A DNA stretch of 14,094 bases from positions 1 to 14,094 of the forward strand of contig JAFGID010000038.1 in NCBI GenBank assembly GCA_016929735.1, given 5' to 3'. Shown one piece after another: positions 5,990-12,879 of this stretch. The DNA is from Ignavibacteriales bacterium. Lineage in GTDB: Bacteria > Bacteroidota > Ignavibacteria > Ignavibacteriales > Melioribacteraceae. Under the pieces are notes generated by a model. It did not search any database. It was not told where the DNA came from and worked only from the letters and a program-made list of their open reading frames with translations. The position numbers and the translations under genes are program-made. The first letter of the stretch is position 1, and every line of letters begins with the position of its first letter.

Positions 5990-8278
5990 ATGGAAATTTA
6001 TTTGATTATTTTAATAATACTTTTTGCAGCTGCAGCTTCGGATTTAGTAGTTGGAGTTGGTAATGATGCTGTAAATTTTCTGAATTCTGCAGTTGGTTCA
6101 AAAGTTGCTCCAAGAACTGTTATTATGATAATTGCAGCATTGGGTGTCCTCGTTGGTACTTTATTTTCAAGTGGGATGATGGAAGTTGCAAGACAAGGCA
6201 TTTTTAATCCGGATATGTTTCTATTCACTGATGTAATGGTAATTTTTTTAGCTGTTATGCTGACTGACGTACTGCTTCTTGATTTTTACAACACTTTTGG
6301 ATTACCAACATCTACAACAGTTTCCTTAGTATTTGAATTATTAGGTGCTGCTGTTGCAATTGCAGCTGTAAAGGTAATTTCTGCAGGACAGGATTTTGGT
6401 ACTTTAATAAATTATATAAATACCAGTAAAGCATTTGCAATTATATTTGGTATTTTATTATCAATTGTGATTGCGTTTGTCTTTGGTATGATAATAAATT
6501 ACATTACAAGAGTGATTTTTACTTTTGACTACAAAACAAAACTAAAAAGATATGGAGCAATATGGGGGGGCATTGCTATTACTGGCATAACTTATTTTAT
6601 ATTAATAAAAGGTGCTAAGGGTACTTCTTTCTTAACTAAGGAAATGGTAGAATGGGTAACGGAACATACTGCCACAATACTATTAGCCAGTTTAGGAATT
6701 TGGGTTTTAATTTTACAACTGATGTTATTATTTACAAAAATTAATATTCTTAAGCCTATTGTTCTGGCAGGAACATTTGCACTTGCATTAGCTTTCGCAG
6801 CAAATGACTTAGTTAATTTTATTGGTGTTCCACTAGCAGGTTATAGCTCATATCAGATAGCCACTAGTTCAGATGGATATTCAGAATTAATGATGGGTGC
6901 ATTAAAAGAACCGGTGCAAACAGATATGTTATTCTTGATAATAGCGGGAATTATAATGGTTACAACCCTATGGTTTTCAAAAAAGGCACGTTCCGTTACT
7001 AAGACCGAAGTAAATCTAGGAAGACAAACGGAAGGTACAGAACGTTTTAGTTCATCTCCATTATCAAGAACGATTGTTAGAATTTCAATAGGAATTTCTA
7101 ATGTTATTAAATCAATAATACCGAAGAAAATACAAAACTTTTTAAATAGCAGATTCGAGTTATCAAAATCGGAAATAAAGAAAAGAAAAGATGCACCATC
7201 ATTTGATTTGTTAAGAGCTGCGGTTAACTTAATGGTTGCAAGTTTTTTAATTTCTTTTGCTACTTCATTAAAATTACCCTTATCAACCACCTACGTTACA
7301 TTTATGGTTGCAATGGGCTCATCTTTTTCTGATAAAGCATGGGGTCGAGAAAGCGCAGTGTATAGAGTTAATGGAGTATTGACAGTAATTGGTGGATGGT
7401 TTTTAACTGCTCTAATCGCTTTTACGGTAGCCGGAATAATTGCAACAATAATATTTTTTGGGAAATTAGTTGCCATAATTATCATCGTTTGTTTTGCTGC
7501 ATTTCTTTTAATACGAAGCAATATTATTCATAAAAGAAGGGAAGAAGCAGACGTAGAATATGAAAAAATTGAATTTAACGAAAATGGGAGTAATATTGTT
7601 GCATTACAACAAAGCGTTGATGAGGTTAAAAATTTCCTATACTCAAATGCTAATACTTTAAAAAAAGTAATACAAAATTTAGGCAATGCAGATAGAATTA
7701 AATTGAAAGAATCAACAAAAGAATCAAAAAAAATAAATAAACTTGCTAATAATATTATCGTAAATATTTTAAGCGGACTTAGAGTTCTTCCGGATATTGA
7801 AATAAAAGTAGAAAAAAGATATGGTAAATTAATTGCCTCGATACAATCAATTTCTAGCAATATAAAAATTATTAGTGATATGTGTTACGAACATATTGAT
7901 AATAATCACCAAACACTTTCTAAGGAACAGATAAATGAACTGAATTATTCTATAGAAATGCTATCTGAATTAGTCAAAGAAATTGATAAAGTTATTTCTA
8001 TCGTTGGTGAAGAAAATTATGATACCCTACAAAAATTATATACAAAATTTTCCGAAGAAACAAACAAATTCGATAAAAATCAAATTACAAGAATCAAAAA
8101 AGGAACTTCGAGTAGTCGTAATAGTATCTTGTATTTTGAGATTTTAAGACATATAGAATATATATCTGATAGATTGATGGAATTAGTGAAAGTATGGGAG
8201 TATTTGACTGAAAGTATAACAGGTAGTAAATCTTCAGAAAATTTGAAAACAATTAAATTAGGAACTGATATAAAATAA
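5990..8278 (+). CDS. pit: PiT-family inorganic phosphate transporter with C-terminal PhoU-like domain
   Basis: Inner-membrane phosphate permease (PHO4/PF01384 type) that takes up phosphate with a cation. The 762 residues are longer than a minimal PiT. The family's inverted duplication shows as two signature pairs: GVGNDAVNFLNSA (22-34) with LPTSTT (105-110), and AANDLVNFIG (270-279) with LPLSTT (429-434). About ten hydrophobic segments lie before residue 510. A charged loop (about 330-405) joins the two halves. From about 515 the chain is cytoplasmic, highly charged and predicted all-helical to the end, with a segment near 720-745 (YFEILRHIEYISDRLMELV) that looks like a PhoU helix. I read this as a fused PhoU-like domain; the assignment is by pattern only. 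The start ATG has only a weak ribosome site. A 49-bp gap leads to the M28 gene, so co-transcription with the downstream phosphate genes is possible. Confidence 0.93.
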   Translation: MEIYLIILIILFAAAASDLVVGVGNDAVNFLNSAVGSKVAPRTVIMIIAALGVLVGTLFSSGMMEVARQGIFNPDMFLFTDVMVIFLAVMLTDVLLLDFYNTFGLPTSTTVSLVFELLGAAVAIAAVKVISAGQDFGTLINYINTSKAFAIIFGILLSIVIAFVFGMIINYITRVIFTFDYKTKLKRYGAIWGGIAITGITYFILIKGAKGTSFLTKEMVEWVTEHTATILLASLGIWVLILQLMLLFTKINILKPIVLAGTFALALAFAANDLVNFIGVPLAGYSSYQIATSSDGYSELMMGALKEPVQTDMLFLIIAGIIMVTTLWFSKKARSVTKTEVNLGRQTEGTERFSSSPLSRTIVRISIGISNVIKSIIPKKIQNFLNSRFELSKSEIKKRKDAPSFDLLRAAVNLMVASFLISFATSLKLPLSTTYVTFMVAMGSSFSDKAWGRESAVYRVNGVLTVIGGWFLTALIAFTVAGIIATIIFFGKLVAIIIIVCFAAFLLIRSNIIHKRREEADVEYEKIEFNENGSNIVALQQSVDEVKNFLYSNANTLKKVIQNLGNADRIKLKESTKESKKINKLANNIIVNILSGLRVLPDIEIKVEKRYGKLIASIQSISSNIKIISDMCYEHIDNNHQTLSKEQINELNYSIEMLSELVKEIDKVISIVGEENYDTLQKLYTKFSEETNKFDKNQITRIKKGTSSSRNSILYFEILRHIEYISDRLMELVKVWEYLTESITGSKSSENLKTIKLGTDIK
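6564..6570 (+). repeat. G7 homopolymer inside the PiT gene
   Basis: Seven consecutive G in the Trp-Gly-Gly codons of the PiT gene, in an otherwise AT-rich region. G6 runs also occur in the M28 gene (8522-8527) and in the phoB-like gene (11396-11401). All three are in frame and explained by Gly codons. Confidence 0.4.
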
Positions 8279-8292
8279 TTCGATTTTTAGAG

Positions 8293-8311
8293 TAATCATT
8301 TTAATTGATTA
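8293..8311. other. Dyad symmetry between the PiT and M28 genes
   Basis: Perfect 6-bp arms TAATCA (8293-8298) and TGATTA (8306-8311) with a 7-bp centre, in the 49-bp gap. It is all AT-rich with no following T-run, so it is not a terminator. It may be a protein site, a weak mRNA hairpin or chance. Confidence 0.25.
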
Positions 8312-8327
8312 AATGTCAGAATAAGTA

Positions 8328-10001
8328 ATGCATTATAAAAAAAATAAAAAACTCTTTTTAATTTTACCTTTTTTTGTTTTATTAATAAATTTACCCACAC
8401 ATTACAAATTTCAAAACCTTCAATTATCGGATTTTAACGTAAATTTTTCAAAAGAAAGAATTCATAAACATATAAACTATTTGGGACACGATTTATTTGA
8501 GGGAAGAGGAACAGGTTCGATGGGGGGTGAACTATCAAGCAAATATATTGCATTGCAATTAAGTCGTATTGGTATAAAACCATTTGGTTATAATAATTCA
8601 TATTATCAACATGTTCCCTTTCATGGAGTTACTGTTTCGAATAAATCAGAGTTAAATATATCTTTTAATAATAAAACTGAATTGTTAGTTTATGAGAAAG
8701 ATTATTTTGTCTTTCAAGCTGGTATTCAAACATATATTCCTGTTCCGGTAGATATGTATTTTGTTGGATATGGAATTACTTCTCCCGAATATGATTATAA
8801 TGATTATGAAGATATAGACGTTAGAGGAAAAGTTGTTGTATGCTTAGATGGTGAACCAATTTCCAATGATGAAAATTATTTTGCCTCTTATAATAATACT
8901 GTTTATTCATTTCCAGAATCAAAAATAAGGATGGCAACTGCTCACGGAGCAATTGGTTGCATTATTATTCCTAACAATTATTTTGATGATAATTTTAACT
9001 GGGGCAATATTACAAATCAATTTTACTTTGAGAATTTATCACTCGGTTATGTTCCAAGTTCAGTCGTTGGAATTTTAATACATCCTGAAACTGTTGACGT
9101 AATATTTCAAAATACGGATTATAATTTAGAAAGTATTTATAATTTATATATCAATAATCAATTAAAAAGTTTTCCAATAGAGTCTGAATTTAGTTTTAAA
9201 GGTAGTTTTTATACACGTGATTTTGTTGCACCAAATGTAGTTGGTATTATTGAACCACAAAATAAACAAACCGAAAAGTATATAATCTTATCAGCACATT
9301 ATGATCACTTAGGTATTGGACCAAAAATTAATGGTGATTCAATTTATAATGGTGTATTAGATAATGCATTGGGTGTGGCCGGGCTTCTTGAACTTGCCGA
9401 GCAGTTAAAAATTATAGAAAATGAATTAGAAACCTCCATAATAATTTTATTTACAACGGGTGAAGAGAGTGGTCTTCTTGGTTCTAAATATTATGTTGAC
9501 CATCCAGTCATTCCGCTTTATAAAACAATTACAAACATTAATATAGATGGACTTGCATACATCGATAATTTTAAAAGTATAATTGGACTTGGTGTAAAAT
9601 ATTCTTCGCTTGATACATTCTTTTATAGCACTGCAAAAAATAAAAAATTAAGAGTTATTGATATACCCGAGCAGTTTTTACAGGATGAATCATTTTATTA
9701 TTCTGACCAGATTACTTTTGCTTTAGCTGGTATTCCTTCAATACTTATAGTTGATGGTCCAGATTACATATCATATTCTAGGGAAGAAGGTATTGGAATA
9801 ATTCAAGACTACTTTAAGAATCATTATCATACACCCTTTGATGATTTATCACAAGCTATTAATTATTTAGCAACTTTGCAACACTTAGATTTTATTTACG
9901 ATTTGGTAGTAAAAATATCAAATTCAATACACGAGCCCGTTTGGAAATCGGGTTCACCATTTATTAATGCAAGACTTCGCTCAATTGCAGAGAAAAGATG
10001 A
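8328..10001 (+). CDS. Secreted M28-family zinc aminopeptidase with PA-domain insert
   Basis: Predicted exported metallo-aminopeptidase. The 557 residues begin with a Lys-rich n-region and a hydrophobic stretch (9-22), so it is exported or membrane-tethered. A long middle section (about 125-280) with FVGYGI, DVRGKVVVCLDG and GAIGCIII looks like a protease-associated domain. The M28 core follows with every expected di-zinc residue: His324 and Asp326 (SAHYDH), Asp345 (GVLDNALG), Glu379-Glu380 (TTGEESGLLGS), Asp407 (NIDG) and His501 (NHYHTPFDD). An active enzyme is therefore likely. The N-terminal INYLGHDLFEGRGTGSMGG segment is typical of this M28 subgroup. The stop overlaps the next gene's start (ATGA), coupling it to the PstS-like gene. 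A peptidase in this position is odd: release of amino acids or phosphopeptides under phosphate stress is only a guess. No strong ribosome site precedes the ATG. Confidence 0.92.
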   Translation: MHYKKNKKLFLILPFFVLLINLPTHYKFQNLQLSDFNVNFSKERIHKHINYLGHDLFEGRGTGSMGGELSSKYIALQLSRIGIKPFGYNNSYYQHVPFHGVTVSNKSELNISFNNKTELLVYEKDYFVFQAGIQTYIPVPVDMYFVGYGITSPEYDYNDYEDIDVRGKVVVCLDGEPISNDENYFASYNNTVYSFPESKIRMATAHGAIGCIIIPNNYFDDNFNWGNITNQFYFENLSLGYVPSSVVGILIHPETVDVIFQNTDYNLESIYNLYINNQLKSFPIESEFSFKGSFYTRDFVAPNVVGIIEPQNKQTEKYIILSAHYDHLGIGPKINGDSIYNGVLDNALGVAGLLELAEQLKIIENELETSIIILFTTGEESGLLGSKYYVDHPVIPLYKTITNINIDGLAYIDNFKSIIGLGVKYSSLDTFFYSTAKNKKLRVIDIPEQFLQDESFYYSDQITFALAGIPSILIVDGPDYISYSREEGIGIIQDYFKNHYHTPFDDLSQAINYLATLQHLDFIYDLVVKISNSIHEPVWKSGSPFINARLRSIAEKR

Positions 10002-10825
10002 TGAAAAATTTAATTATAACTCTTTTTATTTGTTTATTTTTGTCTTGTAGTTCAAGTCAAGTACAGGTAAAAACAATTAGAATTCAAGGTTCTGATACAA
10101 TGCTTCCTTTAACAGAACTACTTGCAGAAGAATATATGAAAAAAAATCCTTCAGTTTCAATTTATGTATATGGTGGAGGAACCACACGGGGTGTGCGTTC
10201 TTTAATAGAAGGTGAAGTTGATATTTGTTGTGCATCAAGAAATTTAAATTCAGAAGAAGTTAAGAGTATTGCTGAAAGATATAGAAATGTCGGTCTTGCA
10301 ATTCAAATTGCTAAGGATGGTTTGATGATTTTTATTAATCAAGAAAATCCTATTAACGATTTTACTGTTGCACAACTGAGACAGATATTTACTGGAGAGA
10401 TATCAGAGTGGAAAGAATTTGGAAATTATGAGGAACAGATCATATCCGTAATCAGAAATCCAAATTCAGGGACACATTCTCATTTTAAAAATTTCGTTCT
10501 TGAAGATAAGGAATATTCAAAAAATGCAATAGTCCTATCAACAAATCAAGAAGTAATTAATTATGTAAATAAAAATATAAATGCAATTGGGTATGGTGGT
10601 TTTAATTATTATAAAGAAATTAAACATGCAAAAATAAATGGTATTGAACCGACAGAAAGTAATATTATAAATGGTATTTACCCTTTGACAAGATATTTAT
10701 TTTTTTATACAATAGAAACACCTTATGGTGTTTTAAAAGAATTTATTGATTGGGTTTTAAGTGCGGATGGACAAAAATTTGTGAAACAATCTGGTTATTT
10801 ACCGCTTTGGGAAATTCAATATTAA
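9998..10825 (+). CDS. pstS: PstS-like phosphate-binding lipoprotein
   Basis: Substrate-binding protein of the PstS type, anchored by a lipid. The lipobox LFLSC places the lipid Cys at residue 17. Mature-domain motifs fit the PBP-like family of PstS: QGSDTM (30-35), GGGTTRGVRSL (59-69), CASRNL (78-83), FTGEISEW (131-138), the anion-binding NPNSGTHSHF (154-163) and INAIGYGGFNY (194-204). Length 275 is normal. The start can be ATG 9998 or ATG 10001; 9998 overlaps the M28 stop as ATGA, so translation is probably coupled. The phoB-like gene begins 14 bp after the stop. No pstC, pstA or pstB is in the window, so it either serves a transporter encoded elsewhere or acts as a periplasmic phosphate sensor for the neighbouring two-component system. 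Phosphate as ligand is inferred from family and neighbours; other oxyanions are possible. Confidence 0.88.
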   Translation: MMKNLIITLFICLFLSCSSSQVQVKTIRIQGSDTMLPLTELLAEEYMKKNPSVSIYVYGGGTTRGVRSLIEGEVDICCASRNLNSEEVKSIAERYRNVGLAIQIAKDGLMIFINQENPINDFTVAQLRQIFTGEISEWKEFGNYEEQIISVIRNPNSGTHSHFKNFVLEDKEYSKNAIVLSTNQEVINYVNKNINAIGYGGFNYYKEIKHAKINGIEPTESNIINGIYPLTRYLFFYTIETPYGVLKEFIDWVLSADGQKFVKQSGYLPLWEIQY

Positions 10826-10839
10826 CAAATGAGGTAAAA

Positions 10840-11517
10840 GTGGAAAAAATTAAAATTTTAATTGCTGATGACGAACCAGATATTCTCGATTTTTTAAAAT
10901 ATAATTTGGAAAAGGAAGGGTATTCTGTATTTACTGCTTTAGATGGTGAGCAGGCATTGCAAGTTGCTAAGAAGGAACTGCCTGATTTAATAATACTTGA
11001 TATTATGATGCCAAAACTTGATGGTGTAGAAGTTTGCAGAATGATAAGAAATGACAATACAATTAAAAATACACTCGTAGCTTTTCTAACTGCACGGAGT
11101 GAGGACTATTCACAAATTGCTGGTTTTGAAGTGGGAGCTGACGATTATATTACAAAACCAATTCGTCCCCGTGTTTTTGTTGCAAGAGTTAAAGCATTAT
11201 TAAAAAGAAAAGGGGTTGAACAAGTAGTAGAAGATATAATTCAAGTTGGTGATTTAATTATAGATAATTCAAAGAGGATTGTAAAAGTAAAAAATAAAAT
11301 AATTCAATTACCTAAGAAAGAATTTGAATTTTTAGTTTTATTAGCTTCTAAACCCGGGCGTGTTTTTACGAGAGATGAAATTTATTCTAAAATATGGGGG
11401 GACGAAGTTGTCGTTTCAGAAAGGACGCTTGATGTTTACATTCGTAAGATTCGAGAAAAAATAGGCGAAAGTTTTATTAAAACTGTAAAAGGTGTTGGGT
11501 ATAAATTAGATTTTTAA
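10840..11517 (+). CDS. phoB: PhoB-type response regulator (OmpR family)
   Basis: DNA-binding transcription regulator phosphorylated by the kinase encoded next door. The open frame extends back to 10750 inside the PstS-like gene, but the start chosen is GTG 10840. It has GAGG 5 nt upstream (10831-10834) and begins exactly at the receiver domain, giving 225 residues. Receiver domain 1-120: acidic pocket Asp10-Asp11, phosphoacceptor Asp54 (LDIMMP), Thr84 and Lys106 (ITKPIRP). A winged-helix domain covers about 128-225, with recognition helix RTLDVYIRKIREKIG and the family ending VKGVGYKLDF. All key residues are intact. The gene lies 14 bp after the PstS-like gene and 1 bp before the kinase gene. 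The phosphate assignment rests on this context and on the PiT and PstS-like genes upstream. Likely targets are the 11-bp phased repeats at 5889 and 12752, possibly including this operon. Confidence 0.9.
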   Translation: MEKIKILIADDEPDILDFLKYNLEKEGYSVFTALDGEQALQVAKKELPDLIILDIMMPKLDGVEVCRMIRNDNTIKNTLVAFLTARSEDYSQIAGFEVGADDYITKPIRPRVFVARVKALLKRKGVEQVVEDIIQVGDLIIDNSKRIVKVKNKIIQLPKKEFEFLVLLASKPGRVFTRDEIYSKIWGDEVVVSERTLDVYIRKIREKIGESFIKTVKGVGYKLDF

Positions 11518-11518
11518 T

Positions 11519-12574
11519 ATGAGAAATCCTACTACAAAAAAAATAGCCGGTATATCTTCAATAATTTTAACTGTTTTATTTACTCTTCTAATAATCTTTT
11601 ATAAGTTGATATTTAATTCTGAATTATCATTGTCATTGTCATATATAACTATTATATCACTTTCGTTTTTAATTATTTCATACGTGGTAATAAATTATTT
11701 TGTTGATAAATTTTTATACAGAAAAATTAAAGTATTATATAAATCAATTTCGGATCATAAATCATTAAAGAAAGATATTAGAGAAAAATATAAATCTGAT
11801 AATGGATTATTGAAATCAGTTGAAGATGATGTTATTGAGTGGGCTGAAGATTATCAAAAAGAGATTGAACAATTTAAAAAACTTGAAGAATACAGAAAAC
11901 AATTTTTAGCAAATGTTTCACACGAATTAAAGACACCAATTTTTAATATTCAAGGTTATATTGAAACTTTAATTGACGGTGGCATAGAAGATACTTCCAT
12001 CAGAAACGAATATTTAGTCAAGGCTGCAAAAAATATTGATAGAATGATAAATATAATTGATGACCTTGAAATTATTTCTCAGATTGAAGATGGTAAACTC
12101 AATCTGGAATATAGAATATTTAATTTAAAAGAATTAGTATTAGAAGTATTTGATTCATTTCATAAATTAGCACTGGAAAAGGAAATCAGTCTGTATATTA
12201 AAGATGGTTTAGATGATTCAATCTCAGTGCTTGCTGACAGAGATAGAATAAGGCAAGTGTTAATTAATCTTATTTCTAATTCAATTAAATATGGCAGTAA
12301 GCATGGAAGAACTGCAGTTTCTTGGTATGATATGGATGAGAATATTTTAATTGAAATTGCTGATAATGGAATTGGTATTAGTAAGCAGCATTTAACGCGC
12401 GTATTTGAAAGATTTTATAGAGTGGATAAAGATAGGTCAAGAAGACAAGGCGGCACCGGATTAGGATTAGCAATAGTGAAGCATATTATTGAAGCCCATA
12501 ATCAAACGATTAATATCCGTAGCGATTTAGGGAAAGGAACAACTTTTGGCTTTACATTAAAAAAAGCTTCTTAA
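11519..12574 (+). CDS. phoR: PhoR-type sensor histidine kinase
   Basis: Membrane sensor kinase partner of the upstream regulator, separated from it by one base. The 351 residues have two transmembrane helices (about 9-31 and 41-63) joined by only about 10 residues, so there is essentially no periplasmic sensor domain. A charged, probably coiled-coil linker (65-125) follows, with no recognisable PAS domain. The HisKA box is FLANVSHELKTPIFN with phospho-acceptor His135. The HATPase domain has the N box (Asn254 in LISNSIKYG), G1 DNGIGI (282-287), F box VFERFYRVD and G2 GGTGLGL (311-317), so it should be active. E. coli PhoR likewise lacks a large periplasmic domain and receives its signal through Pst and PhoU. 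Here the PiT PhoU-like tail or the PstS-like protein could play that role, which is inference. No clear terminator follows the stop. Confidence 0.9.
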   Translation: MRNPTTKKIAGISSIILTVLFTLLIIFYKLIFNSELSLSLSYITIISLSFLIISYVVINYFVDKFLYRKIKVLYKSISDHKSLKKDIREKYKSDNGLLKSVEDDVIEWAEDYQKEIEQFKKLEEYRKQFLANVSHELKTPIFNIQGYIETLIDGGIEDTSIRNEYLVKAAKNIDRMINIIDDLEIISQIEDGKLNLEYRIFNLKELVLEVFDSFHKLALEKEISLYIKDGLDDSISVLADRDRIRQVLINLISNSIKYGSKHGRTAVSWYDMDENILIEIADNGIGISKQHLTRVFERFYRVDKDRSRRQGGTGLGLAIVKHIIEAHNQTINIRSDLGKGTTFGFTLKKAS

Positions 12575-12751
12575 CTTTTAAAAACCCAAAAGAACACTTT
12601 TAACAATAGGGGAACTATTTTACAATTCAAACACGCTAACAAGATGTTATAAATGGTAACTTTAATTCTGTCTGAATATTTCTCTCTTTCTAAAAAATTT
12701 GTCATCTTAACAGAAATAGCAAGAGATAATAGCTTATCACACCATAATCAA

Positions 12752-12813
12752 TTAAACATTAAGTAACATTAATATAACCTACATTTAATCTCTCCTTAAC
12801 TTTATTTTAATAA
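12752..12813 (+). promoter_or_regulatory. Candidate Pho-box array upstream of the TonB receptor gene
   Basis: Six 8-mers begin at 12752, 12762, 12773, 12784, 12795 and 12806, i.e. at 10, 11, 11, 11 and 11-bp steps: TTAAACAT, AGTAACAT, TATAACCT, TTTAATCT, CTTAACTT, TTTAATAA. The fourth and fifth match the cyanobacterial Pho-box unit PyTTAAPyPyW exactly. The first two share an 8-bp direct repeat, AACATTAA. Helical-turn phasing ending at the -33 region is what binding of a PhoB-type OmpR-family activator would need. The gene cluster encoding such a regulator lies immediately upstream. Confidence 0.55.
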
Positions 12814-12829
12814 TAGAAAACTACTTTTG
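12801..12829 (+). promoter_or_regulatory. Promoter of the TonB receptor gene
   Basis: TACTTTTG (12822-12829) is an exact TAnnTTTG -7 element. TTTA (12801-12804) lies 17 nt upstream as a weak -33 element. The predicted start is near 12836, with a leader of about 45 nt. The weak -33 box fits a promoter that needs an activator. Confidence 0.5.
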
Positions 12830-12868
12830 TGCAAGAAAAAATTAAAATTATTATCAAACTATTTACTC

Positions 12869-12874
12869 AGGAGG
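12869..12874 (+). promoter_or_regulatory. Shine-Dalgarno site of the TonB receptor gene
   Basis: AGGAGG ends 5 nt before the ATG at 12880, deciding this start over the in-frame ATG at 12898. Confidence 0.85.
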
Positions 12875-12879
12875 CAAAA

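Larger units (their letters stand above)
12575..12879 (+). other. Intergenic region between the kinase and the TonB receptor gene
   Basis: 305 bp without a credible gene. The first 175 bp show no strong hairpin with a T-run, so read-through from the kinase gene is possible. The last 130 bp hold the phased repeat array (12752-12813), a promoter core (12801-12829) and the ribosome site (12869-12874). Confidence 0.7.

Noticed and set aside
6853..7860. Minus-strand frames opposite the PiT gene
   Set aside because: They mirror a gene with intact family motifs on the plus strand and have no start signals of their own.
10750..10839. N-terminal extension of the phoB-like gene by 30 residues
   Set aside because: The extension overlaps the end of the PstS-like gene out of frame, lies before the receiver domain, and the GTG at 10840 has its own GAGG site.
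12575..12750. Terminator after the kinase gene
   Set aside because: No GC-containing hairpin followed by a T-run could be found; only weak AT-rich dyads such as GTTA/TAAC.
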